From Gemmatimonadota bacterium (GTDB taxonomy: Bacteria; Gemmatimonadota; Gemmatimonadetes; Gemmatimonadales; GWC2-71-9), in contig SMVY01000046.1 in NCBI GenBank assembly GCA_004357415.1, positions 1-23,261 of the forward strand: a DNA stretch of 23,261 bases, written 5' to 3'. Below the pieces are notes generated by a model, which was given only the letters and a program-made list of their open reading frames with translations, did not search any database and was not told the origin of the DNA. Position numbers and translations under genes: made by a program. Shown here piece after piece: positions 15,821 through 23,261 of this stretch (position 1 is its first letter; every line of letters begins with the position of its first letter).

Positions 15821-16162
15821 ATGACTGACTCAGCGCTCGCTCACGAACACGCCCATCCGGGGGTGAAGGCCTATGTCCTGGTGGCGGTCATCCTGTTTAC
15901 CCTGACCGCCCTCGAAGTACTGGCTTTCGAGATCGTCGACAGGGGCTCCCCGGCAGGACTCGCCGCGGTGCTGGCACCGGTGGTCGTTGCCGTGCTACTG
16001 GTATTGTCGGCCGCCAAGTTCGCCCTGGTGGCCATGTTCTATATGCACCTCAAGCAGGACAGCACCCTGTTCTCGGGACTGTTCGTGTTCCCGATTTTCG
16101 TCGCGGCGATCCTCATCGCAGCGCTCCTCGCAATGTTCAGCTACATGTTGAGCTTGTTTTGA
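15821..16162 (+). CDS. Cytochrome c oxidase subunit IV (second copy)
   Basis: A 113-residue protein with three TM helices (about 18-38, 46-72 and 84-110). The motif KFALVAMFYMHLKQD at about 67-81 matches the prokaryotic subunit IV family. ATG at 15821 lies 10 bases after the subunit III stop. The His-rich N-terminus (HEHAHPG) faces the cytoplasm in this family. It ends the second oxidase operon and is followed at once by a strong hairpin. Confidence 0.9.
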   Translation: MTDSALAHEHAHPGVKAYVLVAVILFTLTALEVLAFEIVDRGSPAGLAAVLAPVVVAVLLVLSAAKFALVAMFYMHLKQDSTLFSGLFVFPIFVAAILIAALLAMFSYMLSLF

Positions 16163-16167
16163 GGGCC

Positions 16168-16224
16168 CAGGTCGCCGTGCGCAGTACCCAGGCCCGCCCC
16201 CATACCCCTGGGTACGGCGACCTG
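16168..16224. terminator. Long bulged hairpin between convergent operons
   Basis: The inner stem GTACCCAGG (16184-16192) pairs with CCTGGGTAC (16207-16215) around a 14-base loop. The outer stem CAGGTCGCC (16168-16176) pairs with GGCGACCTG (16216-16224). The two 9-bp stems are contiguous on the right arm and split by a 7-base bulge (GTGCGCA) on the left. It lies 5 bases past the subunit IV stop and 40 bases before the converging DUF423 gene end, so it can serve either strand. No T-run follows, so Rho-independent action is unproven. Confidence 0.65.
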
Positions 16225-16264
16225 CACACGGCGCACTCGCAAGTGTCTCGCTTTGCTGGGCCGT

Positions 16265-16642
16265 TCAGGAAGCGCGCAGCACGCCGATCAGCAGCACCAG
16301 CCACCCGGCCAGGAAGGCAACCCCGCCGAGGGGGGTGACGGCACCGAACATCCGCTGGCCGGTGAGGGCCAGGAGGTAGAGGCTGCCGGAAAAAATCACC
16401 GTTCCCACCACAAACAGCCATCCACTCGCCGCCACCAGACCACCGCCCCAGCGGTCCATCACCCAGGCGACGGCCAGGAGCGCCAGCGCATGGTACATCT
16501 GGTAGCGAATCCCGGTCTCGAACACCGCCAGGAGGTTCTCGTCCAGCCGCCGGCGCAACGCGTGGGCGCCGAACGCGCCGCCGGCCACGGCCAGAAACGC
16601 CGACGCAGAGCCGAGGGCCAGGAACACACGGGCGGTCGTCAT
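16265..16642 (-). CDS. DUF423 family inner-membrane protein (YgdD-like)
   Basis: A 125-residue protein with four predicted TM helices. The N-terminal signature GGAFGAHALRRRLDE (about 21-35), then a FETGIRYQMYHALALL segment and a final TPLGGVAFLAGWLVLL, are diagnostic of the DUF423/YgdD family. The molecular role of this family is not known to me. ATG at 16642 overlaps the stop of the upstream gene (ATGA on the minus strand), so it is the last gene of that unit. Confidence 0.92.
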   Translation of the reverse strand: MTTARVFLALGSASAFLAVAGGAFGAHALRRRLDENLLAVFETGIRYQMYHALALLAVAWVMDRWGGGLVAASGWLFVVGTVIFSGSLYLLALTGQRMFGAVTPLGGVAFLAGWLVLLIGVLRAS

Positions 16643-17355
16643 CGTGCCGCCTTCGATTTGCGCTTGTGACGGTGGGTTTCGGAGTCCGGTTCATGCGGGG
16701 GATCGCGATCGACCCACGACCCCAGCCAGGCGATCCCCAGGTACATGACGATCGCGGACGCGCCGATCAGGGTCATGTTGTTGGGCGGTGGCGCCCACAG
16801 GTTGACGACGCTAAAGGCGAGCAAGAGTCCGATCAATATTGCCAGACGAGCGGTACGGAGCGGGTGGCGTTTGGTCTTGGTGCCGACATAGATCCAGACG
16901 CCCACGGCCAGTAGGCCGTACTCGAGGGCGTAAGTGGCGCCGATGTGGTCCCACAGCCCCAGGCCCACCTTGAGAGAGTCATTCCCGGCGAGCGGCAGAT
17001 CGGGAAGATGGACTAGCACATCCAGGAACCAGTGCGACAGGACGGCTACCCCCAGGACGATCGCCCCACGGCGGCGATGGCTGCTGTCGATGGTTGGGCG
17101 GGAGTAGTAAGCGGCACCCACGACGATAGCCCAGAGGATACCGGCGACCAGGCTGTGTGACAGCGGATACGACAGAAACTGGAACGGCGTGACCGCCGTG
17201 TAGCCCGGATCGACCCGGACCTGCTCCCAACCGAGGATGAGAAAAATACCCCACAGGATGTCGACGAATTGCGCAGCCAGAAACAGCGTTCCCAGAGACA
17301 GCCTGGGGTCGGCTTTCTTGAGGGCCAGGGCAACACCGTAGTGACCGACGAACAT
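16639..17355 (-). CDS. Polytopic membrane protein, possible membrane-bound hydrolase-like
   Basis: A 238-residue protein with about six TM helices and a basic His/Lys/Arg-rich tail. The start MFVGHYGVALALKK, an Asp in AAQFVDILWG (about residue 32), and a later LSHWFLDVLVH segment resemble the His/Asp pattern of YdjM/DUF457-type predicted membrane metal-dependent hydrolases. This match is weak, and I do not claim an activity. ATG at 17355 has an AGGAG site on the minus strand. It lies 38 bases downstream of the SDR gene, so co-transcription with the lipid genes is likely. Confidence 0.8.
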   Translation of the reverse strand: MFVGHYGVALALKKADPRLSLGTLFLAAQFVDILWGIFLILGWEQVRVDPGYTAVTPFQFLSYPLSHSLVAGILWAIVVGAAYYSRPTIDSSHRRRGAIVLGVAVLSHWFLDVLVHLPDLPLAGNDSLKVGLGLWDHIGATYALEYGLLAVGVWIYVGTKTKRHPLRTARLAILIGLLLAFSVVNLWAPPPNNMTLIGASAIVMYLGIAWLGSWVDRDPPHEPDSETHRHKRKSKAAR

Positions 17356-17393
17356 CGAGGGCTCCTCTGTTGTGTCGGATAATGCGCCGGAGC

Positions 17394-18200
17394 TCAGGTC
17401 CGCCCGGCGAGCCAGCTTCCGCCGTCGACCACGAAAATGGATCCGGTGATCCAGTTCCCAGCCGGGCTGGCGAGGTAGACGGTCATCTGCCCGATATCAT
17501 CCGGCTCACCCCACCGCCCCAGCGGGATTTCCTTGGCCTTGGCCTCGAGCGCGAATATGTCCGGTGCATCCGCGTTCGGCGGGGTGAACGCCTTGAGCAC
17601 CCCCTCGGTCGGGACCGGGCCGGGGGCAATGGCGTTCACGGTAATCCCGTCGGGCGCCCATTCGAGCGCCAGCGTGCGCGTCAGGGCGTCTACGCCAGCC
17701 TTGGCCGCCGTGGCGTGGGCCATCAACGGCCAGCCCCGGTAATGGAGCGTCATCGAGATGGACACGATACGGCCGAAGCCCTGCTCCTTCATGACGGGAT
17801 AGACGGCTTGGCAGCAGTAGAAGGTCCCGTACAGATCGGTTTCGACGACCGCTTTCCAGGCGTTGGGCGACAAGGTGGCGGATGGTGCGTAGAAGTTGCC
17901 CGCGGCGTTGTTGACCAGGACGTCCACGCGGCCGAGGTGGGCCACGGTCTCCTGGACCATGCGCTCGACCGCTTCCCGGTCACGCACGTTGGTCTCGACG
18001 GCCGTGATCTTGGTGCCGTACTGGCCCAGTTTGTCGACGGCGGCCTCGAGATGCTCGGGCTTCCGGGAGGCGATCGCCACGTCGGCACCGGCCGACGCCA
18101 GGCAGCTGGCGATGCCAAAACCGATCCCGGTGCCGCCACCGGTCACCAGAGCCACCTTGCCGCGGAGTATGTCCGGGCGGAAGACCGAAGGCGTCGTCAT
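17394..18200 (-). CDS. Short-chain dehydrogenase, 2,4-dienoyl-CoA reductase-like
   Basis: A 268-residue SDR. The NADP(H)-binding GGGTGIG is at 21-27, and VNNAAGNF at 96-103. Instead of the usual YxxxK, the active-site stretch reads HYRGWPLMAHATAAKAG: Lys167 is present, but the Tyr position is Ala163. Asp122 (ETDLYGTF) stands where most SDRs have Asn. This Asp/Lys arrangement and the APGPVPTEG segment are those of peroxisomal-type 2,4-dienoyl-CoA reductases. The likely reaction is NADPH-dependent reduction of 2,4-dienoyl-CoA in unsaturated fatty acid beta-oxidation. ATG at 18200 overlaps the hydratase stop by 4 bases and has GGAGGTGG upstream. Confidence 0.87.
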   Translation of the reverse strand: MTTPSVFRPDILRGKVALVTGGGTGIGFGIASCLASAGADVAIASRKPEHLEAAVDKLGQYGTKITAVETNVRDREAVERMVQETVAHLGRVDVLVNNAAGNFYAPSATLSPNAWKAVVETDLYGTFYCCQAVYPVMKEQGFGRIVSISMTLHYRGWPLMAHATAAKAGVDALTRTLALEWAPDGITVNAIAPGPVPTEGVLKAFTPPNADAPDIFALEAKAKEIPLGRWGEPDDIGQMTVYLASPAGNWITGSIFVVDGGSWLAGRT

Positions 18201-18982
18201 GCGCCACCTCCTCCCGCGGAGTTGCCGACGAAAGCGTCCAGTCGTTGATGGAATTGATCGCTCGCCAGCGCCCGCAACTGTTCCAGGCCCTCGGCGCTGA
18301 GCGTGTCGGCCAGACCGTTTCCATTGTGGCGGTCGATGAGGTGCTTGATCGTGGCGATGCTGCTACGAGCGGAAGGTTGGATCGCCGCCGCCAGCTGCGC
18401 TAACGCCTCCTCGAGTTTTCCTTCGGGCGATACCGAGTTCACCATTCCCCAGGCCAGTGCCTCGGAGGCGGAGATGGTCGAGCCGTCGATCAGAAAGCGG
18501 AACGTCCGGCTGGGCCCGATCAACAAGGGGAGGCTACCGGTGGAGCCGCCGTCCGGCACCAGGCCCATACGGGCGAAGGCCGAGGTGAACCGCGCGCTGG
18601 TGTCGGCGTAGCGCAGGTCACACGCCAGGGCCAGATCCAGGCCGAAGCCGGCCACGTTTCCCTGGATGGCGGCAACGACCGGCACGGGAGCCTCGGCGAC
18701 GGCGAGTATCACCGCCTGGAAATCCCTCAGGCCGTCCTCGAGCCGTGACGGAGCGGGATCGTTCCCCAACTGCGCGATCCAGCGCAGATCCAGACCGACG
18801 GAAAAGTTGCCGGCCGCGCCGGTGATGACCACCATCCGTACGTCGTCCTCGGCTCCGGCGGCGTTCAACTCGTGCGCCAGACGTTTGGTGAGTTCTGGGG
18901 TCAGGGCATTGTGGCGGTCCGGTCGATTGATAGTGAACGTCCGAACGGAACCGTCGTTCGATACCAGGAGTTCGTCAGTCAT
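18197..18982 (-). CDS. Enoyl-CoA hydratase/isomerase family protein
   Basis: A 261-residue crotonase-fold protein. The CoA-site segment NRPDRHNAL is at 19-27, GNFSVGLDL at 58-66, and the oxyanion-hole region GNVAGFGLDLALACDL at 108-123. The classic second hydratase Glu (in GQPE) is not present, and the first is replaced by Asp116. Asp144 in LVPDGGST matches the acidic residue used by isomerase-type members such as PaaG. An enoyl-CoA isomerase activity is therefore at least as likely as hydration. It overlaps FabI upstream by 8 bases and the SDR downstream by 4 bases, so the three are probably made together for unsaturated acyl-CoA metabolism. Confidence 0.87.
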   Translation of the reverse strand: MTDELLVSNDGSVRTFTINRPDRHNALTPELTKRLAHELNAAGAEDDVRMVVITGAAGNFSVGLDLRWIAQLGNDPAPSRLEDGLRDFQAVILAVAEAPVPVVAAIQGNVAGFGLDLALACDLRYADTSARFTSAFARMGLVPDGGSTGSLPLLIGPSRTFRFLIDGSTISASEALAWGMVNSVSPEGKLEEALAQLAAAIQPSARSSIATIKHLIDRHNGNGLADTLSAEGLEQLRALASDQFHQRLDAFVGNSAGGGGA

Positions 18983-19892
18983 CGGTAGCCTCGTACGCTT
19001 CGAGGCCGTCGACGGCCATGCCCATGGTGTGGTAGCCGTTGTCGACGTACACCACGGAGCCGGTGATGGCCGCGGCCATGGGGCTCAACAAGAACGCGGC
19101 GGCGTTGCCGACATCGGTCGCCAGAAGTTTCCGGGGGAGCGGCGCGTTGGCCGAGCAGTAGTCGATCATCGTGCCGATGAAGCCGATGGCGGATGCCGCG
19201 CGCGAGGCCCAGGGACCCGCGGAGATGGTGTTGATTCGGACGCCGTGGCGGCGGCCGGCTTCGAACGCGAGCGTCCTGGTGTCTGCCTCCAACGCCGCCT
19301 TGGCGGTGGACATCCCCCCGCCGTAGCCGGGAATGACCCGCTCGCCCGCAAGGTAGGTGAGCGAGAGGAACGCGCCGCCCTCCCGCATCATCGGGGCGAA
19401 GGTACGTATCAGGGCAACGTTGCTGTAGGCCGACACGCTCACCGCCGACAAGTATCCCTTGCGGGATGTGTCGAGCAGCGGCGACTTGACCTCCGGAGCG
19501 TTGGCCAGCGAGTGGACCACGATGTCGACAGGGGAGTCGCCGAAGTCATCGACCAGTCGCTTGGCGACACCGGCTATGCTGAAGTCGCCGACGTTCTTGT
19601 ACCGCTTGTTGGTGCGGATGTCCTCGGGGGCGTCTTCCAGGACGTCGTACTCGGCGTCGAGCGGATAGATCCTCTCGAACTCGAGTTTGCCACCCCCGTC
19701 CAGCACCATGGAATCGGCCATCTTTCCCCGCTCGAGCATTTTGGTGAAAATCCCCAGCGCCGGCGGCCAGGTGCCGACGCAAATCGAGGCGCCGGCCTGG
19801 GCCAAACGCTTGGCGATGGCAAAGCCGAAGCCGCCGTCGTCGGCCACGCCGGCGATGAAGGCCCGTTTTCCAGTAAGGTCGATGGATAGCAT
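18975..19892 (-). CDS. fabI: Enoyl-ACP reductase, plant/cyanobacterial-type FabI
   Basis: A 305-residue NADH-dependent enoyl-[ACP] reductase of type II fatty acid synthesis. The nucleotide-binding GVADDGGFG is at 15-23. The active site has Tyr180 and Tyr190 and Lys198 in the stretch LTYLAGERVIPGYGGGMSTAK. The long insertion with DVLEDAPEDIRTNKRY (83-98) is typical of plant, apicomplexan and some bacterial ENRs and absent in E. coli FabI. I chose ATG at 19892 (MLSIDLTGKRAF), which matches family N-termini; an upstream TTG at 19949 would add 19 residues without resemblance. No clear ribosome binding site is visible. It is the first gene of the minus-strand lipid unit. Confidence 0.93.
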   Translation of the reverse strand: MLSIDLTGKRAFIAGVADDGGFGFAIAKRLAQAGASICVGTWPPALGIFTKMLERGKMADSMVLDGGGKLEFERIYPLDAEYDVLEDAPEDIRTNKRYKNVGDFSIAGVAKRLVDDFGDSPVDIVVHSLANAPEVKSPLLDTSRKGYLSAVSVSAYSNVALIRTFAPMMREGGAFLSLTYLAGERVIPGYGGGMSTAKAALEADTRTLAFEAGRRHGVRINTISAGPWASRAASAIGFIGTMIDYCSANAPLPRKLLATDVGNAAAFLLSPMAAAITGSVVYVDNGYHTMGMAVDGLEAYEATDD

Positions 19893-20025
19893 CGTATGAG
19901 AGTCCAGGTCAGATCGAGGTAACGCTGCCGGTATCCAGCAGGACTGCAAAGCTATCGTGGAAGTGGCGGTGCGGCTAGGGGATTGACAGTAAGGGGTTTA
20001 GCCCCGTTGCTGCCGGCTCGGTAGC

Positions 20026-20865
20026 TTACGACCGAAGAGCCTGTTCCACGAGCGTCCATGCCGCCCCGCTCACTCGCTCGCCGTCGCCGATACCGGGATC
20101 GAAAGCCGAGAGCGCCATGCCCCGTATCGGCAACGCCGCACCGATCATGGCGATGGCGGCCGCCGTTTGGGTGATGTCCGGACCGTCGGGCGCGGTCAAC
20201 GCGTTGGCCCTTGCCGTGCCCGGGTCCAGGACATCGAGATCCAGGTGAAGGTAGGCCTGGTCGATTGTGCTCGGGAGACTCGTCAGGACGCGCTGGAGAT
20301 CGCCGGCGAGTCCGTCGGGCCCGACCACCTGGACGGCGCTGGTATCCAACAGGGCTCGTTCAGCCGGGTCGATGTCGCGAACCCCCACCAGGCAGACGTG
20401 GTTCTCGGGAACGGGCTGGTAGCCCGCTAGCCCGGTCAGCAGGTGCCGCCAGCTGCGGCCGGTCAACATGGTGATGGCCATGCCGTCGAGGAAGCCGCTG
20501 CCGGATGTGTCCGGGGTGTTGAAGTCGGCGTGGGAATCGAACCAGAAGACGCCGGTACGGTCGGCCCCCATGCCCGTCACCGTCCCGATCGCCGTGTAGC
20601 ATGATCCCGCAAGAACTAACGGAAAGGCATCGTTCCGGAGAGCGTCCGCCACGACCGTGGCCAACTGGCGGTTTAGCTGCAACATGATGGTAGGCTCCGG
20701 CGTCAGGGGGTCTAACGCCGGATTGATCTCGGTTATCTCCACCTGATGTCCTTGCCCTTGCAGGTGCTCTGGCAGTCCCGCATCGAGCAGGTATCGTGGT
20801 CCGTTCCCCATCCGGACGTTTCTTACCCCGGAATCGAACGGCAGCGAGACGATGTGTATGTGCAT
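20026..20865 (-). CDS. Arginase/agmatinase-fold protein with substituted active-site residues
   Basis: A 279-residue member of the ureohydrolase fold. DSHADFN (Asp110, His112, Asp114) and LDLDVLDP (Asp209, Asp211) give most of the Mn site. The GGDHS signature is AGSCY, so the usual His ligand is Cys89. The catalytic-His region (HGMP/HGQP in arginases) reads FLDGM, with Asp127 instead of His. These changes occur together in a side branch of the family, so ordinary arginase activity is doubtful. I chose ATG at 20865, which has GGAG at suitable distance; a GTG at 20880 would add 5 residues. Neighbours (FabI group, FtsX permease) do not hint at a substrate. Confidence 0.85.
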   Translation of the reverse strand: MHIHIVSLPFDSGVRNVRMGNGPRYLLDAGLPEHLQGQGHQVEITEINPALDPLTPEPTIMLQLNRQLATVVADALRNDAFPLVLAGSCYTAIGTVTGMGADRTGVFWFDSHADFNTPDTSGSGFLDGMAITMLTGRSWRHLLTGLAGYQPVPENHVCLVGVRDIDPAERALLDTSAVQVVGPDGLAGDLQRVLTSLPSTIDQAYLHLDLDVLDPGTARANALTAPDGPDITQTAAAIAMIGAALPIRGMALSAFDPGIGDGERVSGAAWTLVEQALRS

Positions 20866-20937
20866 GCCGTGGTTCTCCACAGTAGCTTCGGCGTTCAGTC
20901 GTCCACCCTGGGTGACTCAGACGTATCTGTGGACGAA

Positions 20938-20972
20938 CTGTCGCCCGCGAGCAGGTAGCAGCTCGCTGACAG
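20938..20972 (-). terminator. Hairpin directly after the FtsX-type permease gene
   Basis: On the minus strand CTGTC (20972-20968) and GCGAGC (20966-20961) pair with GCTCGC (20952-20947) and GACAG (20942-20938) around an 8-base loop, giving about 11 base pairs with a small asymmetric internal loop. It starts at the base after the permease stop codon. No T-run follows. It may attenuate transcription into the arginase-like gene. Confidence 0.4.
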
Positions 20973-23261
20973 CTATTCCGCTCTCAGCACTTCCAGCGGT
21001 GTGGCCCGGAACACTTCCATCGAGTTCCACAGTCCCACGGTGACGGTCACGCCCACCAGCACAGCCGTCAGGCCGGCCAACTCCGGCACCGGAATGGTGA
21101 AGTCGCTGTGGAACACGAATCGGGTGATGGCCCAGCCCGCCACGGTGGACAAACCGACCGCTACCACTGCCGCCAGGCTTCCCAGGGCCAGATACTCGGT
21201 GAGCAACACCCGCAGGATCTGGTTCCGAGTCCCGCCCAATGTCTTGAGCAACACGGCTTCACGGACGCGCTGAAATCGGCTGGTGGCTACCGCCCCGACC
21301 AACACCACCGCTCCAGTGGCCAGGCTGAAGAGCGCCATGAACCGTATGGCCATGATCATGCTGCCCACGATCCGGTCGATGGCGCGCTGCACCAGGCCGA
21401 GGTCGACGGAGCTGACGTTGGGAAAGCGTTCCACCAGTATCCGCTGGATCCGGCCGCGCATTCTTGGATCTTCCACTCTGGTGAGGGTGACGAACATGTG
21501 AGGCGCGCCGGTGAGCGCCGCCGGTTCGAATACGGCAAAGAAGTTAGGCTCGAACTGGGCCCAATCGACTTCCCGGATGCTAGTGACCCGGGTGGCGATC
21601 GGTATGCCCTGCACGCTCCACGTGATACTGTCGTTCAGACCGACGCCCAACTCTTCGGCGATGTCCTTTTCGAGCGACACGGCAAAGTACCCATCGCCGC
21701 TTGCCCGGTCGGGGAGATCGTCCCACCAGGCGCCGTCCACCAGTATCTCCGTAGCCGTCATCGAGTCGCGGTAGGTGGATCGGTACTCGCGCCGGAAGGC
21801 CCAACTGGTCATGTCGGGAATGGTGTCACCGGTCACGCTATCCCTCCTGGCACCCGACAGCACCTGATGGCCGTTGATGGCTTGAACCCGCATGGGCACC
21901 AGGGGGACCGCCTGTCGCAACGGATAGCCGAGACTGTCGAGCGTGGCGCGGATGGGACCGATCTGGTCGGGTTGGATGTCGAACAATACCAGATTGGGCC
22001 GGTCGACCCCCGCGTCGAACCGCAGCTGCCGCAGCAGGTTGGCCTGTATCAGGAACAGCGTGCTGAGCAGGAACGTCCCAAACCCGAGTGCCAGGACCAA
22101 CGCCACCGTCTGGTTGGCGGGACGATACAGATTGGCCAGTCCCTGCCGGTAGACGTAGGGCAATCGGTGGGGGAAGAACTTTCTGATGCCCCGGGTCAGG
22201 AGGAACGCCGCCAGCCACAGAACCGCCAGGGTTGCCCCGATGCCGGCGGCGAACGCCATACCTTCCATGCGGCTTGGTGCCTGTGCCATCGCCAGAAACG
22301 CTACGCTGGCGGCCAATGCCAACGAGACGACCCAGCGCCAGGGGTCCCGAGGACGTCGCGCCCCCTCTTCGTACGGGGCCCGCAGGGCCGCCAGCGGCGT
22401 CACCCGACGCACCTCCAGGAGCGGGAGGAGGGCAAAGATCGTGGCCACCCAAAGGCCGGTGGTAATGCCGATCCCGATCGCCGCCGCCGACGGGCGGATC
22501 TCCACGTCCACCGGGAGAAAATCTCCGACCACCAGTGGGATGACGTGTTGGATCGCCAACCCCAGTCCGGTGCCCAGCAGGCTTCCGGCCAGCCCGATCC
22601 CGATCGCCTGAGTGAGATACGTGGCGAACACCTGCCGGGACGTGGCTCCCAGGCAGCGGAGCACGGCGATGGTTTCTCGCTTCTGCTTCACGAACACGGT
22701 GACGGCGCTGGCCACACCCAGCCCGCCCAGCAGCAGGGCGATCAGCGCGACCAAGCCCAGATAACGGCCCAGTTGGTCCAGGTTCTCGAGCATTTCCTCA
22801 CGGTCGCGCTTGGCGGTCCAGATCCTGATCCGGTCGGGACGCAACACGGGACCGTATTTGTCCGCGATTGGTTCGGCGGCAGCCTCGTCGGCCAGGCGCA
22901 GGTAGGTCCGATAGGAAACGCGTGAGCCGAAGGTGATCAACTTGGTGGCTTCCAGCCACTGGGCGGAGATGAATACCCGGGGTGAGAAGGCTGATTCCAC
23001 GCCTGCTGCGCCGGGAATGTCCTCGATCTCGGCGATGATTTCGAAGCGGCCCTCACCCAGCACCAGGGTATCACCAACGATGGCCGCCAGACTGGTGAGT
23101 AGCGCGGGATCGACGATGGCTCGACGGCCCCCCGCGAGCTGCTCCCAGCGGCCGGCCGGGCTGGTGGTAATCTTGCCATAGAACGGATACGGGCCCTCGA
23201 CCGCGTTGACCCGGGCGAACCGGGTGCCGTCGGTCCGCGGCACGTAGGCCATGGCGTCGAA
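20973..23261 (-). CDS. FtsX-type ABC transporter permease, YbbP-like (5' partial)
   Basis: At least 762 residues; the frame is open to the right edge, so the N-terminus is outside the window. The visible part has two FtsX domains. The first (about 22340-22780) contains VFVKQKRETIAVLRCLGATSRQVF, the inner-loop motif of MacB/FtsX permeases. The second (about 20975-21390) contains VREAVLLKTLGGTRNQILRVLLTEY. Between them lie two middle TM segments and a large extracytoplasmic domain. This plan (about ten TM helices in the full protein) matches the YbbP/'lysophospholipase L1 biosynthesis' permease group that works with an ATPase like YbbA. The partner ATPase would be expected beyond the right edge. 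The exported substrate is unknown. Confidence 0.88.
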   Translation of the reverse strand, partial: FDAMAYVPRTDGTRFARVNAVEGPYPFYGKITTSPAGRWEQLAGGRRAIVDPALLTSLAAIVGDTLVLGEGRFEIIAEIEDIPGAAGVESAFSPRVFISAQWLEATKLITFGSRVSYRTYLRLADEAAAEPIADKYGPVLRPDRIRIWTAKRDREEMLENLDQLGRYLGLVALIALLLGGLGVASAVTVFVKQKRETIAVLRCLGATSRQVFATYLTQAIGIGLAGSLLGTGLGLAIQHVIPLVVGDFLPVDVEIRPSAAAIGIGITTGLWVATIFALLPLLEVRRVTPLAALRAPYEEGARRPRDPWRWVVSLALAASVAFLAMAQAPSRMEGMAFAAGIGATLAVLWLAAFLLTRGIRKFFPHRLPYVYRQGLANLYRPANQTVALVLALGFGTFLLSTLFLIQANLLRQLRFDAGVDRPNLVLFDIQPDQIGPIRATLDSLGYPLRQAVPLVPMRVQAINGHQVLSGARRDSVTGDTIPDMTSWAFRREYRSTYRDSMTATEILVDGAWWDDLPDRASGDGYFAVSLEKDIAEELGVGLNDSITWSVQGIPIATRVTSIREVDWAQFEPNFFAVFEPAALTGAPHMFVTLTRVEDPRMRGRIQRILVERFPNVSSVDLGLVQRAIDRIVGSMIMAIRFMALFSLATGAVVLVGAVATSRFQRVREAVLLKTLGGTRNQILRVLLTEYLALGSLAAVVAVGLSTVAGWAITRFVFHSDFTIPVPELAGLTAVLVGVTVTVGLWNSMEVFRATPLEVLRAE

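Noticed and set aside
18666..19889. A 407-codon open frame on the + strand
   Set aside because: It is opposite fabI and the crotonase gene and shows no recognisable domain.
19991..20007. GGGG/CCCC mini-hairpin between the arginase-like gene and fabI
   Set aside because: Only a 4-bp stem with no T-run; such pairs are frequent by chance in GC-rich DNA.
19893..20025. Promoter for the fabI unit
   Set aside because: A start must exist near here, but I found no -35/-10 pair with good spacing on the minus strand, so none is listed.
21108..22925. A 605-codon open frame on the + strand
   Set aside because: It lies wholly opposite the FtsX permease; its translation is Arg/His/Gln-rich without family motifs, as expected of an antisense frame in GC-rich DNA.

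Overview
The window is a GC-rich bacterial chromosome segment dominated by aerobic respiration genes. The likely source is a Gram-negative (diderm) bacterium: it has lipoprotein-type cytochromes, A1-type heme-copper oxidases, a plant/cyanobacterial-type enoyl-ACP reductase and a YbbP-like FtsX permease. A GGCGGTAT-type octamer repeat of a kind I associate with Gemmatimonadota genomes makes that phylum my tentative guess. No marker gene (rRNA, ribosomal protein) is present to confirm it.

Region 1 (1-11925, + strand) reads as one long operon of 14 genes, most overlapping or separated by about 15 bases or less. It opens with the 3' part of a radical SAM/SPASM protein of the AhbD/NirJ heme-biosynthesis type that carries a C-terminal PCP_red-like domain. 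Next comes a 13-TM cytochrome bd-like subunit I without any CydB, then three c-type cytochromes: a diheme, a TM-anchored monoheme, and a diheme fused to an ethylbenzene-dehydrogenase-type heme-b domain. A cupredoxin-like lipoprotein follows. The operon continues with a complete cytochrome c oxidase (coxB-coxA-coxC-subunit IV), heme O synthase ctaB, two tiny membrane proteins and a four-TM protein of unknown function.

Region 2 (11926-12176) is a 251-base gap with a terminator-like hairpin and a plausible sigma70-type promoter. Region 3 (12177-16162, + strand) is a second cytochrome c oxidase operon whose CuA subunit is a lipoprotein with its own heme-c domain (caa3 type), followed by subunits I, III and IV. 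A long bulged hairpin separates it from the converging genes.

Region 4 (16265-19892, - strand) reads from right to left: plant-type FabI, an enoyl-CoA hydratase/isomerase, a 2,4-dienoyl-CoA-reductase-like SDR (these three overlap, so the unit looks like fatty-acid handling), a polytopic membrane protein and a DUF423 protein. Region 5 (20026-23261, - strand) holds an arginase-fold protein with altered metal/catalytic residues and a large FtsX-type ABC permease that runs off the right edge.

Working model (inference): the radical SAM protein matures a heme for the bd-like complex; the bd-like protein and its c/b-heme partners exchange electrons between the quinone pool and periplasmic carriers; the cupredoxin and heme-c domains feed the two CuA oxidases; CtaB supplies heme O for both. 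The most unusual parts are the CydB-less bd-like/cytochrome c module and an octamer inverted repeat that encodes much of a signal peptide. No gene-free stretch exceeds 300 bases. I saw no tRNA, rRNA, CRISPR, insertion sequence or origin.
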